Positions 1 through 8,553 are shown, counted from the stretch's first letter. The stretch is DNA of 64,000 bases from Vreelandella sp042466685 (GCF_042466685.1 NZ_CP170448.1:2604001-2668000), one strand, 5' to 3'. Notes: generated from the sequence alone by a model not told the origin. Program-made: numbers and translations.

Positions 1-722
1 CGTATATCGATACGCTGGAAAAAGCGCAGGCGTTAGCATCAATTATTGAGTCGACAGCCAACCGCGACGGTCACCGCCCGATCATTATCGACACCATTGT
101 GGATCAGCAAATACGCGACGTTATTCGTAAGGCGTCCGGCTTTAAAGTTGATATTTTTTCAACCTTTCTGGAGCCCTTAGAGCAAGAGCTAGAGACCCAC
201 TCCTCCTACAGCGTTGGGCGCACTCACTCGATTGGCAGCGATGATGTCTACATGGATCGTATCCACTCGGTGCATTTCGCACTGGATAATGATGACGGTG
301 CGCGCACCCACCAATACGATAAAGCGGATATCATTCTGGTCGGCGTCTCGCGCTGCGGCAAAACTCCCACCTCGCTCTATCTGGCGCTCCAATTTGGGAT
401 TCGGGCGGCCAACTATCCGCTGACGGAAGACGATTTAGACGAAGACGGCATGCTCAAACTACCTAAGGCACTCGCGCCCTATCGCAACAAACTGTTTGGC
501 TTGACCATTGATGCACGCCGTTTATCGGCAATTCGCAACGAACGACGCCCCAATAGTCGCTATAGTTCGATGGATCAGTGCCTACAGGAAGTGCAGCAGG
601 CTGAATCGCTCTACCGCACCATGCACATTCCCTATATAGATGCGACACGCTTCTCGGTGGAGGAAATTTCAACGCGGATGATTGCTGAGACGGGCTTAGC
701 GAGGCGTTTCTCGCCCCGCTAA
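1..722 (+). CDS. ppsR: Phosphoenolpyruvate synthase regulatory protein (kinase/pyrophosphorylase), 5' truncated by window edge
   Basis: The reading frame is open from base 3 to a TAA at 720-722 (239 codons), so the true start lies before the window. The family (DUF299) inactivates PEP synthase by ADP-dependent phosphorylation and reactivates it by phosphate-dependent dephosphorylation. The P-loop-like family motif GVSRCGKTPTS is seen at about 342-375, followed by the conserved NYPLTEDD stretch. An internal ATG at 99 is not the start, because homology-like sequence continues upstream of it (YIDTLEKAQALA). It converges on the hpt gene across about 43 bases. Assignment rests on motif recognition and is firm. 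Confidence 0.9.
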   Translation, partial: YIDTLEKAQALASIIESTANRDGHRPIIIDTIVDQQIRDVIRKASGFKVDIFSTFLEPLEQELETHSSYSVGRTHSIGSDDVYMDRIHSVHFALDNDDGARTHQYDKADIILVGVSRCGKTPTSLYLALQFGIRAANYPLTEDDLDEDGMLKLPKALAPYRNKLFGLTIDARRLSAIRNERRPNSRYSSMDQCLQEVQQAESLYRTMHIPYIDATRFSVEEISTRMIAETGLARRFSPR

Positions 723-765
723 GTCAAAACTACACAAGTGAAAAACTGCGCAAGCCCCCAGTGAA

Positions 766-1344
766 TTACATCCCTTTGGGGGCAAAAATTCCCGGCGCGT
801 TGCGCCAGTAGCCTTTGTAATCCATACCAAAGCCAAACACGTAGCGGTCAGCGACTTCAAGGCTGCAATAATCAGCTTTCAAACCGGGCACGGCTTTGCG
901 ATTGTGCTGTTTATCCACCAATACAGCGGTGGTGACGCTGGCGGCCTGGGCCTCTTCGCAGTATGCCAAAATAGCCGCCAGCGTCGCTCCCTCATCCAGG
1001 ATATCGTCAACAATGACGACGTGACGACCCGCCATGGGCACTTCGGGTGAAACGCGCCAAAACAGCTCACCACCGCGCAGCTCGTTACGATAGCGAGTGG
1101 CATGCAGATAATCCACTTCCAACGGAAAGCCCAAGCGGGTAAGCAGGTGCCCGGTGGTAATCAATCCACCATTCATTACACAGTAAAAAACCGGCAGCTT
1201 ATCGCCTAAATCCCGTGTAATTTCTTCCGCCATACGATCCAGTGCCCGCTCTACCTCTTGCTGAGAAATGAGGCAGTCGGCGTTATCCATCAACTCGCGC
1301 ATTGAGTCCAGCGACTCTAATGCTTCTTTGTCCAACTTTGACAT
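766..1344 (-). CDS. hpt: Hypoxanthine-guanine phosphoribosyltransferase
   Basis: A 192-residue type I phosphoribosyltransferase that would convert hypoxanthine or guanine plus PRPP to IMP or GMP in the cytoplasm. The PRPP-binding signature VVIVDDILDEGATL is at residues 109-122. The aromatic C-terminal stretch DRYVFGFGMDYKGYWRN is typical of hypoxanthine-type enzymes. ATG at 1344 is preceded by a GGAG site seven bases away. A 63-base gap separates it from nagZ upstream, so the two may be co-transcribed. It is one of four base-salvage phosphoribosyltransferases in the window, with upp, gpt and apt. Substrate preference among purines is not decided by sequence alone. Confidence 0.88.
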   Translation of the reverse strand: MSKLDKEALESLDSMRELMDNADCLISQQEVERALDRMAEEITRDLGDKLPVFYCVMNGGLITTGHLLTRLGFPLEVDYLHATRYRNELRGGELFWRVSPEVPMAGRHVVIVDDILDEGATLAAILAYCEEAQAASVTTAVLVDKQHNRKAVPGLKADYCSLEVADRYVFGFGMDYKGYWRNAPGIFAPKGM

Positions 1345-1407
1345 CTACCAACTCCACGCGGGTTAAAACTTCATTTATTAAAGCTAGGGATTTATTCTGC
1401 GCTGGGC

Positions 1408-2445
1408 TTACTCTGCTTTCGCGCTGGGCTTAGGATTATCCGCTAGCGCTTCCAACTGAGCGTGAGTCCGACGCCAACGGCCCAGTGCGCTAAGCGCGTC
1501 CAAGTCTGGCCGAGCACGGCTATAGCGCAGTTTGGCGGGGCGCTTGGTGTTGACTCCCTGGCAGGCAGCCATAACATCAAGCGCAGCGGCTCGGTCGTTA
1601 CATACCAACAGCATATCGCAACCGGCGGCCAGCGCTGCCTGGGCACGCGCCTTAGGGTCACCCGCTTCGTGCGCGCCTGCCATGCTCAGGTCATCAGAAA
1701 AAACGCAGCCTTTGAAGCCTAGCGACTCCCGAAGCATGCCCAACCAGATGGGTGAAAATCCCGCGGGGCGCGTGTCGAAGGCGCTATAAATAACGTGCGC
1801 AGGCATGACGCCATCCAGCTGTGAGGCCAACTGGGTGAAGGGAACAAGATCATGCTGTTTAATCACGTCTAACGGGCGGTCATCTACCGGCAAGGCAACA
1901 TGGGAGTCCGCCGCAACGCCGCCATGGCCAGGGAAATGCTTACCCACAGCGGCCATACCGGCATCGTGAAGCCCTTGAATAAACGCGCTGCCCAACTGGG
2001 CAACGTGGTGGGGATCGCTACTAAAACTACGATCACCAATAACGCTGGATAGTCCGCTTTCAACATCTAATACAGGGGCGAAGCTCAGATCCAATCCGCA
2101 GGCGGCCATCTCCATCCCCAACAGCCAGCCCGCATCTTTGGCCAATGCCCGCCCCTCCTCCGGGGCAGCGCGATAGCACTCGCCAATACGCGCCATGGCG
2201 GGCAGACGTGTTAACCCCTCTTTAATGCGCTGAACGCGTCCGCCCTCTTGATCCACGGCGATCAGTAAATCAGCACGCACGCGGCGAATATCACTGCAGA
2301 GCTGGCGAACCTGATAGCCATTCTCGACATTGCGGGCAAACAGAATAATTCCCCCGACCGTCGGTTCTAGCAGCAAGCGTTTCTCTGCAGCCGTCAATTT
2401 TGGGCCTTCAAGGTCAAGCATGACCGGGCCTAACGGTTGAGTCAT
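1408..2445 (-). CDS. nagZ: Beta-N-acetylhexosaminidase (peptidoglycan recycling)
   Basis: A 345-residue glycoside hydrolase family 3 enzyme of the cytoplasm. It removes GlcNAc from GlcNAc-anhydroMurNAc peptides during cell-wall recycling and so produces the muropeptides that signal to beta-lactamase regulators. The substrate-binding and catalytic loop KHFPGHGGVAADSH is at residues 169-182, and the sugar-binding VDQEGGRVQR stretch is at 64-73. The length matches single-domain gammaproteobacterial NagZ. It lies downstream of the L,D-transpeptidase and psrA on the same strand, the same neighbourhood as in Pseudomonas (lexA, psrA, nagZ). Confidence 0.95.
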   Translation of the reverse strand: MTQPLGPVMLDLEGPKLTAAEKRLLLEPTVGGIILFARNVENGYQVRQLCSDIRRVRADLLIAVDQEGGRVQRIKEGLTRLPAMARIGECYRAAPEEGRALAKDAGWLLGMEMAACGLDLSFAPVLDVESGLSSVIGDRSFSSDPHHVAQLGSAFIQGLHDAGMAAVGKHFPGHGGVAADSHVALPVDDRPLDVIKQHDLVPFTQLASQLDGVMPAHVIYSAFDTRPAGFSPIWLGMLRESLGFKGCVFSDDLSMAGAHEAGDPKARAQAALAAGCDMLLVCNDRAAALDVMAACQGVNTKRPAKLRYSRARPDLDALSALGRWRRTHAQLEALADNPKPSAKAE

Positions 2446-2508
2446 CGTGATTGATCCATTAAAAGGGGCGATGATTCTAGACGATCGTCTAGCGGTGTCA
2501 AAATCTGG

Positions 2509-3045
2509 CTAATCGAAAGACTGACGACCACCGTGCAGCCAAACAGCGGTACCTGGTAAGGCTAATGAATAAATGTAGAGCAAATCACTATTGCGTAAAC
2601 GAATACAGCCATGAGAGGCAGCCACTCCCATGGGCTCGTCGGGGGGCGTACCGTGAAGGTAAATATAGCGCCGCTGCGAGTCCACCTGTCCACCACGATT
2701 CACGCCCTTTTCCAAACCACACAGCCAAAGAATACGGGTCAGAATCCAGTCACGCTCGGGGTGTGCCTCGGCCAGCGCAGTTGAAAAGGTTTCACCTGTC
2801 CAGCGGCGGCCTCGGAACACCGCATTTTCGGGCATATCTTCACCGATGGCAGCGCGCACATAGTGCCAGCCATGGGGCGTTTTGCCACTGCCGTTGTGCT
2901 CCCCGTTCCCGGCGGCACCGGATGAGATGGCACACTCATGGAGCACTTTAGGCCCTCGCCAACAGCGCAGCTGCTGTTGACTCGTATCAATCTCCAGCCA
3001 GATATTCTCAGTCGGGGGTAGCTCAGCTAGCGTAGGCGTTCGCAT
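2509..3045 (-). CDS. L,D-transpeptidase (YkuD domain) without an obvious signal peptide
   Basis: A 178-residue YkuD-family protein. These enzymes make 3-3 crosslinks in peptidoglycan or attach proteins to it. The catalytic motif is complete: His131 followed by SHGCIR with Cys147. The ATG at 3045 is chosen because an AGAAGG site lies six bases before it; a longer frame reaches 3096 without a good site. Its 5' end overlaps the end of psrA by 23 bases, so the two are probably translated together. It is odd that the N-terminus (MRTPTLAELPPTENIWLEID) has no hydrophobic leader, as most family members are exported. Confidence 0.82.
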   Translation of the reverse strand: MRTPTLAELPPTENIWLEIDTSQQQLRCWRGPKVLHECAISSGAAGNGEHNGSGKTPHGWHYVRAAIGEDMPENAVFRGRRWTGETFSTALAEAHPERDWILTRILWLCGLEKGVNRGGQVDSQRRYIYLHGTPPDEPMGVAASHGCIRLRNSDLLYIYSLALPGTAVWLHGGRQSFD

Positions 3046-3715
3046 GTTTTCCTTCTTCAGGTTTAGCTGCTTCAAGGGCCGTGGGTAACGGTGCATTCAT
3101 GGCAGCCACCACTACCGGGAGCAACCGCCTGACCAAATCACGCACAGAGACCTGTTCGTGATAATCCTTCTCTGCGATATCGCGTAGCGCATCGAGGCCA
3201 GACAGGGTAAAGATTACCGTGCCGAGCATAAAGTGTAGTCGCCAGAAACGCTCCGCGTCAGGCAGGTCTGGCGTTGCTTTTCTTACCAGCTCGGTGAAGC
3301 GGGTGAACACATCGCCATACTCTTGCTGTATATATCGTCTGAGATGCCCCTGGGCCTGGCTGTAGGCTAGGCCGAGCAGGCGCATGAACACTTTTAAGCT
3401 ATTGCGCTCGGCAGGTACCGCAAGAACGGTTGTGGCCATCGTCTCAAGCAGTGTTTCAAGTGGAATCACACGCCCGGCGTGTTGGCCTTCAAGCTCATCC
3501 AGAGCGGTATGAAAACGCTGATTAAACGGATCCAGATAGCGGGCAAAAACAGCCTGGATCAGGGCTTTTTTGGAACCAAAATGGTAATTAACCGCGGCTA
3601 GGTTGACACGCGCTTTGCTGGTGATGTTGCGCAGTGAAGTCTCGGCAAAACCCCGCTCTGCAAACAGCACCTCGGCGGTATCGAGTATACGGGTCACCGT
3701 ATCAGATTGAGCCAT
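3023..3715 (-). CDS. psrA: TetR-family regulator PsrA
   Basis: A 230-residue TetR/AcrR regulator. The N-terminal 55 residues form the DNA-binding helix-turn-helix (ITSKARVNLAAVNYHFGSKK) and closely resemble Pseudomonas PsrA, which represses beta-oxidation genes, responds to long-chain fatty acids and activates rpoS. The neighbours support this: lexA is divergent and nagZ is downstream, as in Pseudomonas. The ATG at 3715 has a GGAG site. A GAAAC-N4-GTTT operator-like palindrome lies directly upstream, suggesting autorepression. Target genes in this organism are inferred, not shown. Confidence 0.88.
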   Translation of the reverse strand: MAQSDTVTRILDTAEVLFAERGFAETSLRNITSKARVNLAAVNYHFGSKKALIQAVFARYLDPFNQRFHTALDELEGQHAGRVIPLETLLETMATTVLAVPAERNSLKVFMRLLGLAYSQAQGHLRRYIQQEYGDVFTRFTELVRKATPDLPDAERFWRLHFMLGTVIFTLSGLDALRDIAEKDYHEQVSVRDLVRRLLPVVVAAMNAPLPTALEAAKPEEGKHANAYAS

Positions 3716-3728
3716 GTCGCTCTCCAGG

Positions 3729-3742
3729 GAAACAGGTGTTTA
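3729..3742 (-). promoter_or_regulatory. Candidate PsrA autoregulatory operator
   Basis: GAAAC-AGGT-GTTTA lies 13 bases before the psrA start codon, just upstream of its ribosome-binding site. It matches the published Pseudomonas PsrA site (G/C)AAAC-N2-4-GTTT(G/C) except at the last base. The position would allow PsrA to block its own transcription. A related GTTTCAAAC palindrome sits at 3832-3840 in the same psrA-lexA intergenic region. Confidence 0.5.
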
Positions 3743-3904
3743 AAACATAGCAAAATACTATGCCATAACCTTGGTGGGCTCAACGCTTGATTTATTGATA
3801 AAATGTGGCGCGTTAAATAAGCAGAAGCTTAGTTTCAAACGATTAGAAAAATTGTATGGACTTCGGCATTAGGTAGTGACAAGGCATATACTGGACAGAG
3901 GAAC

Positions 3905-3925
3905 ATACTGTATACTTAACCACTT
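3905..3925 (+). promoter_or_regulatory. Possible degenerate LexA box upstream of lexA
   Basis: The sequence reads CTGT-N8-CCAC at 3908-3923. The left half is a perfect SOS half-site (consensus CTGT-N8-ACAG) but the right half does not match. It lies about 60 bases before lexA, where an autoregulatory site is expected. Reported at low confidence because only one half is convincing. Confidence 0.28.
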
Positions 3926-3981
3926 ATTGATTAAGTCGCCATTTAACTTGTTACTGTCTATTCATATTTATGGAGTCTGGT

Positions 3982-4662
3982 ATGTCGCGTCCGCTAACCG
4001 CTCGCCAACAGCATGTGTTTGATTTTATCGTTAAAACGATGGGCGAATTTGGCTACCCTCCTACCCGTGCTGAAATTGCCAAAGCACTGGGCTTCCGCTC
4101 TCCCAATGCGGCTGAAGAGCATCTGCGTGCGCTGGAACGCAAAGGCGTTATTCGCATTATCCGTAACACCTCTCGTGGCATTCGTCTGCCCAACCAGGAA
4201 CCTCAAGAGATCCTCGATAGCGCCGCCACTGCGTTACCTGCTACCAGCGTTGAACCGCTGCCCACTGGTCTGCCAGTCATCGGTGAGGTTGCCGCTGGCA
4301 GTCCCATTTTGGCAGCTGAACATATTGATCGTTACTGCCCGCTGCCGGCTGAGTACTTCACACCCAAAGCCGACTACCTGCTGCGCGTGCGCGGCCTTTC
4401 CATGAAGGATATTGGCATCTTGGAGGGTGATTTATTGGCGGTTCATCGCACTGACCGCGTGCGCGATGGCCAGATCGTGGTGGCTCGCCTGGAAGATGAA
4501 GTAACGGTCAAACGCTTCAAACGCCAAGGGCACCAAGTAACGCTGTTTGCAGAAAACCCTGACTTTGCGCCTATTGAAATCGACCTGCGCTCCCAATCCC
4601 TCGATATCGAAGGCGTTGGAGTCGGCGTGATTCGTGGCGGCAACGGTCAGGCACTCGGTTAG
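3982..4662 (+). CDS. lexA: LexA repressor of the SOS response
   Basis: A 226-residue transcriptional repressor with self-cleaving peptidase activity. The winged helix-turn-helix covers residues 1-70 (MSRPLTARQQHVFDFI onward). The cleavage site is Ala105-Gly106 in EVAAGSP, and the catalytic dyad is Ser140 (RGLSM) with Lys177 (EVTVKRF). The ATG at 3982 is preferred to the one at 3970 because GGAG lies seven bases before it and the start then aligns with known LexA. It is divergent from psrA. A sulA-like gene, often next to lexA in Pseudomonas, is not present here. Confidence 0.95.
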   Translation: MSRPLTARQQHVFDFIVKTMGEFGYPPTRAEIAKALGFRSPNAAEEHLRALERKGVIRIIRNTSRGIRLPNQEPQEILDSAATALPATSVEPLPTGLPVIGEVAAGSPILAAEHIDRYCPLPAEYFTPKADYLLRVRGLSMKDIGILEGDLLAVHRTDRVRDGQIVVARLEDEVTVKRFKRQGHQVTLFAENPDFAPIEIDLRSQSLDIEGVGVGVIRGGNGQALG

Positions 4663-4670
4663 TCACTCGG

Positions 4671-5342
4671 CTACTGCAAGTCGATATAGCGGTGGTCATT
4701 GAAGGTAGCCACCCAGTTTGGGTGATAGACCAACAGAATGCTTAACAGCATGCCGCTAATAAATGCCTCTGAAGGCATTAGCAGCGGCAAAAAGCGCGCG
4801 TACTCCTGAGCGAGATAGATCGCCTCAGGGTCAGTCCCTGCGACGATAATCAGCAGCACCGCTGCCAGCCCTCCCCCTAGCGTCGCCAGCGCCGCACCAA
4901 AAAAACCGCAGGCAAACAGAAACACCATCAAGTTATCCGGCAGGCGGCGATCTACTAACCGCCATACCGTGCCAATCACAGCCGCCGGAACGATTCCCGT
5001 CACCAGCACATTCGCCCCCAGCAACAGCCACTCATTGCGGCCAATCACCACCATAGCGACATTGATCAGCACGTTGCTGATCAGCGCTAGCGGCGCTTTA
5101 AAAACGAGTGTCATCAAAACTGTGAAGACCAGGTGCAGCGTTAGCCAATCAACCGCCTGGGCACGAAGCTGCCACATCAGCATCACCGCCAGCGTAGCCC
5201 CTAACCAGCGATGTTGAAGCGCTGTATCCTCGATTAATACCTGCCAAGGCCGCCGCCATAGTGCACACGCCATCACGCCTAGCGAAAGTAGCCAGGTGAG
5301 CAGCAGCGCCCAAGGCGCTAATACACTTTGCGCAAATGACAT
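4671..5342 (-). CDS. CbiM-like integral membrane protein (energy-coupling factor permease family)
   Basis: A 223-residue protein made almost wholly of about six or seven hydrophobic helices. The C-terminal PSEAFISGMLLSILLVYHPNW stretch and overall pattern resemble the CbiM/PF01891 family found in cobalt or nickel ECF transporters. No CbiN, CbiQ or ATPase genes are adjacent, so it is probably a stand-alone family member of unknown substrate. It converges tightly with lexA (nine bases apart) and lies downstream of purU. The ATG at 5342 has GAGAGG five bases upstream. Confidence 0.6.
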   Translation of the reverse strand: MSFAQSVLAPWALLLTWLLSLGVMACALWRRPWQVLIEDTALQHRWLGATLAVMLMWQLRAQAVDWLTLHLVFTVLMTLVFKAPLALISNVLINVAMVVIGRNEWLLLGANVLVTGIVPAAVIGTVWRLVDRRLPDNLMVFLFACGFFGAALATLGGGLAAVLLIIVAGTDPEAIYLAQEYARFLPLLMPSEAFISGMLLSILLVYHPNWVATFNDHRYIDLQ

Positions 5343-5366
5343 GGCGGCCTCTCAAGTTGATGAGCG

Positions 5367-6221
5367 TTAGCTAAACACCACGGTCTTGTTGCCGTGCACC
5401 AGCACGCGATCTTCCAAGTGCCAGCGCAAACCGCGAGCGAGCACGGCTTTTTCGACATCACGTCCAAAGCGTACTAGATCCGTAGGTGTGTGGCAGTGGC
5501 TAACGCGATGGATATCCTGTTCGATGATAGGGCCTGCGTCGAGTTCCTCGGTCACATAGTGGCAGGTAGCGCCTATCAGCTTAACGCCACGCTGGTAGGC
5601 CTGGTGGTAGGGCTTAGCCCCGGCAAAAGAGGGCAGAAAGCTGTGGTGAATATTGATCACTCGCCCCGCATAGCGCGCACACAGCTCGGGGGGCAGTATT
5701 TGCATATAGCGTGCCAGCACCACGCAGTCAGCGCGAGCGCTGTCGATTTCGGCTTGAACCTTGGCAAACGACGCTTGCTTATCGTCAGGGTCGACCGGTA
5801 CATGGTGGTAAGGAATGCCGTACCACTCGCTCAGCGAACGCATATCGTCATGGTTGGAGATAACCCCAACAATATCGCAATCCAGCTCACCCGCCTGCCA
5901 GCGGTAAAGTAGATCTACCAGGCAGTGTGACTCCCGTGACACCATCAGTACCACCCGGCGACGCTGCTGGGTATCCACTAGTGACCACTGCATATTGAAT
6001 TCGCTAGCCACCGGCTCAAACGCCGCGCGCAGTGCTTCCACCGACATACCCACCGAATCCGCCAGGATTTCATAGCGCATAAAAAAGCAGCCGGTTTCTA
6101 AATCTGAGTGCTGGCTGGCTTCAGTAATAGAGCCGCCCTGCTGGGCAATAAAGTTTGAAACCCGTGCAACAATACCTACCCGATCAGGACAGGAAACCAC
6201 TAAACGATAATAATGAGACAT
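5367..6221 (-). CDS. purU: Formyltetrahydrofolate deformylase
   Basis: A 284-residue enzyme that hydrolyses 10-formyl-THF to THF and formate, balancing one-carbon pools and supplying formate to purine synthesis. An N-terminal ACT domain covers about residues 1-85 (LVVSCPDRVGIVARVSNF). The formyltransferase domain follows, with the signature INIHHSFLPSF and ELDAGPIIEQD. Family length is about 280. The start codon has only a weak AAGAG site. It is divergent from the RNase J-like gene. PurN elsewhere in the window (26.7 kb) uses the same cofactor in the opposite sense. Confidence 0.93.
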   Translation of the reverse strand: MSHYYRLVVSCPDRVGIVARVSNFIAQQGGSITEASQHSDLETGCFFMRYEILADSVGMSVEALRAAFEPVASEFNMQWSLVDTQQRRRVVLMVSRESHCLVDLLYRWQAGELDCDIVGVISNHDDMRSLSEWYGIPYHHVPVDPDDKQASFAKVQAEIDSARADCVVLARYMQILPPELCARYAGRVINIHHSFLPSFAGAKPYHQAYQRGVKLIGATCHYVTEELDAGPIIEQDIHRVSHCHTPTDLVRFGRDVEKAVLARGLRWHLEDRVLVHGNKTVVFS

Positions 6222-6232
6222 GTGAGCTACTC

Positions 6233-6260
6233 TTGACCTATTTTCTAAGGTAATTATGAC
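6233..6260 (+). promoter_or_regulatory. Possible sigma70 promoter for the RNase J-like gene
   Basis: TTGACC (6233-6238) and TATGAC (6255-6260) are separated by 16 bases in the purU/RNase J divergent gap, about 110 bases before the start codon. Both hexamers are one or two bases from consensus. The long leader leaves room for regulation, but no structure was recognised. Confidence 0.35.
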
Positions 6261-6368
6261 AAACCAGCGGCTTAGGCTTCATATTGTATCGGAAGGCCAA
6301 GGATGATTGTTAGCCGCCCCTGCCTTCCCGTATAGTTAAGTCACTACTTTTTAGGTTTTTCATAACAG

Positions 6369-8063
6369 ATGCATTCATCACGCGTTCAAATTCGTCCCCG
6401 TCGTCGTCCACCGCTGCGCCTTTTGCCGCTGGGGGGATGCGGTGAGATTGGAATGAATCTAACGCTATACGGTTATGACGATTACTGGATAGCCGTGGAC
6501 TGCGGGATGATGATTCGCCAGGATCTTCCCAACTCGCCGCTACAAGTGCCCAATCTCGACACACCGAAAGCACTAGGCATCGTGCCCAAAGCGCTGTTTA
6601 TTACCCATGGTCATGAAGACCACATAGGCGCAGTCGCATGGCTCTGGCCGATGTGGAACTGCCCCATTTATGCCACCCCATTAGCGGCGGGGCTGCTGAG
6701 ACTGAAGTTTGCCGAGCATCAGCTGAGCAGCGCATCCATCCATGTCATTGAACCTGGTGAGGCACTTGAAAGTGGGCCGTTTACGCTGCGCTACTTGCTT
6801 TTAACCCACTCAATCCCCGAAAGCTGTGCGCTAATAATGATGGCCGGTGGCTATCGTGTTTTGCATACCGGCGACTGGAAACTCGACCCAGAACCGATCA
6901 TTGGCACGCCGATCAATGCAACCCACTTCAAGGCACTGGCGCCAGTTGACTTAGTCGTCGGCGACTCCACAAACGCCCCTATGCCCGGCCACTCGGGCAG
7001 CGAGGGGGATGTCGCCCGGGCGCTGGCAAAAACCCTCAGCCACTGCCAGGGCCGTGTGGTGGTCTCCTGCTTTGCCAGCAATCTTGCCCGTGTGTTAGCG
7101 ATAGGGCGCGCAGCTCACCAATGCGGACGCCGTATAAGCTTGATGGGCCGCTCCATGGAGCGCATGGTCAGCGTGGCTCGAGGACTTGGCTATATGGATG
7201 ACTTACCGCCGCTGGTGCCTAATCACGACCTAGGTTACCTCCCCCCGGATGAAGTGGTGATTATCGCCACCGGCAGTCAGGGAGAGCCACGCGCTGCGTT
7301 ACAGCGTCTGGCGCAGGGCCGTCATCCCTACGTTGATCTTGAACCGGGCGATAACGTTATCTTTTCGGCTAAAGCCATACCCGGCAATGAGCGTCCCATC
7401 GAGCAGCTTAAAAAGCGCCTGGCGCAGTTAGGTGTCAGCATCTATGACGAGATCAATCATCCTGAGTTACACGCCACCGGGCATCCTGCAGAGGATGAGC
7501 TCATCAAGCTTTACCAGTGGGTAAGACCCAAGCATCTTATGCCAGTGCACGGCGAAGCTCGCCACCAGCAGGCTCATCAGGAAATTGCCAAACAGCTGGG
7601 CGTTAGCGCGCCGCTTGCACCGGTGAATGGTGATCTAATTTTCTTCGATAGCCATGGGCTGCGTTGCGAGGCGCGTTATCCGCAGCCGCCCTGCATTGTC
7701 AGTCAAAATAGCGTGGTACCCCACCCTGGCCTCGAGGTAAATGACGCCAACAAGGCCCGTCGCGGCAGCTTATACTTAGCGCTGCCGGTGACAGCCACTG
7801 AGACAGGATGGGCGCGCATTGGTCGTTTGATGCTGGATGCCGCAGGGGCGAGCCCGCTCGATGAGGATAGCTTTAGCGAATGGCTGGATGACCAACTTGA
7901 GCAGATTGCCGCAGAAACACTTGCCGACTTGCGCCAAGCATTGCAGCCCCGCTTGGTTCACTGGCTCGCGGAGCATATGCAGCACCTGCCCGAAGTCCAC
8001 CTTCAGATTATGGCTGCCGAAATGCCCGAGCCCATTACTCTGGACAACGCTGCCAACCGTTAG
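6369..8063 (+). CDS. RNase J-like metallo-beta-lactamase-fold ribonuclease
   Basis: A 564-residue protein with the metallo-beta-lactamase zinc motif HGHEDHIGA at residues 80-88, the LLTHSIPES and HTGDWKLDP motifs, and the beta-CASP stretch (VVVSCFASNLARV) followed by PVHGEARH. This combination is that of the RNase J family, which acts as a 5'-3' exonuclease and endonuclease on RNA. RNase J is standard in Firmicutes and alphaproteobacteria but uncommon in gammaproteobacteria, which rely on RNase E. The C-terminal 100 residues differ from classic RNase J. The ribosome-binding site is weak. Converges with moaE. Confidence 0.8.
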   Translation: MHSSRVQIRPRRRPPLRLLPLGGCGEIGMNLTLYGYDDYWIAVDCGMMIRQDLPNSPLQVPNLDTPKALGIVPKALFITHGHEDHIGAVAWLWPMWNCPIYATPLAAGLLRLKFAEHQLSSASIHVIEPGEALESGPFTLRYLLLTHSIPESCALIMMAGGYRVLHTGDWKLDPEPIIGTPINATHFKALAPVDLVVGDSTNAPMPGHSGSEGDVARALAKTLSHCQGRVVVSCFASNLARVLAIGRAAHQCGRRISLMGRSMERMVSVARGLGYMDDLPPLVPNHDLGYLPPDEVVIIATGSQGEPRAALQRLAQGRHPYVDLEPGDNVIFSAKAIPGNERPIEQLKKRLAQLGVSIYDEINHPELHATGHPAEDELIKLYQWVRPKHLMPVHGEARHQQAHQEIAKQLGVSAPLAPVNGDLIFFDSHGLRCEARYPQPPCIVSQNSVVPHPGLEVNDANKARRGSLYLALPVTATETGWARIGRLMLDAAGASPLDEDSFSEWLDDQLEQIAAETLADLRQALQPRLVHWLAEHMQHLPEVHLQIMAAEMPEPITLDNAANR

Positions 8064-8079
8064 ATCTGCACAGACAATG

Positions 8080-8553
8080 TCACTCCCAGCGCGCCGCATC
8101 CTGTTGATCGGAGTGACGCTCTTTGACCCAATACTCGCCCTGGGCAGAGTGCTCCTTCTTCCAGAAAGGCGCTTGGGTTTTCAGATAATCCATAATGAAA
8201 TCGCAGGCTTCAAAGGCCTCACGACGGTGTGCGCTGGCTACGAGTACACGCACAATAGGATCGCCAGGCCCCAGGTAACCGACGCGGTGAATAATTCGTA
8301 CCGCCTGGAGCGACCAGCGCTGCCAGGCCTGCTCACCAATCTCCGTCAGCGTACGCTCGGTCATGCCCGGGTAGTGCTCTAGCGTTAACCCAGTGACGTC
8401 CGGCGTTTCATTAAAATCACGCACTAAGCCGGTAAAACTCACCACTGCGCCAATATCGCTGCGCCCCGCCAAGGCATCGTCATAGCCGTAGGCCATTGAG
8501 AACGAGTCAGCTTGAATGACTACTTTAATATCCAGCTTATTATCCACCCTCAC
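8080..8553 (-). CDS. moaE: Molybdopterin synthase catalytic subunit
   Basis: A 157-residue protein that, with MoaD, inserts sulfur into precursor Z to form molybdopterin. Family features are visible: GAVVSFTGLVRD, LEHYPGMTE, HRVGYLGPGD, the basic active-site segment VASAHRREAFEACDF and KTQAPFWKKE with the catalytic lysine. It starts with GTG at 8553 overlapping the stop of the moaC-moaD fusion by four bases, so it is translationally coupled to its partner subunit. A second in-frame GTG two codons on is an equally possible start. It converges with the RNase J-like gene across 16 bases. Confidence 0.93.
   Translation of the reverse strand: MRVDNKLDIKVVIQADSFSMAYGYDDALAGRSDIGAVVSFTGLVRDFNETPDVTGLTLEHYPGMTERTLTEIGEQAWQRWSLQAVRIIHRVGYLGPGDPIVRVLVASAHRREAFEACDFIMDYLKTQAPFWKKEHSAQGEYWVKERHSDQQDAARWE

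Noticed and set aside
754..783. GCCCCCA/TGGGGGC inverted repeat at the end of hpt
   Set aside because: It lies partly within the coding sequence and has no T-run on either strand, so it is not called a terminator.
2565..2951. 128-residue plus-strand frame opposite the L,D-transpeptidase
   Set aside because: Antisense to a gene with an intact catalytic motif; no ribosome-binding site or domain.
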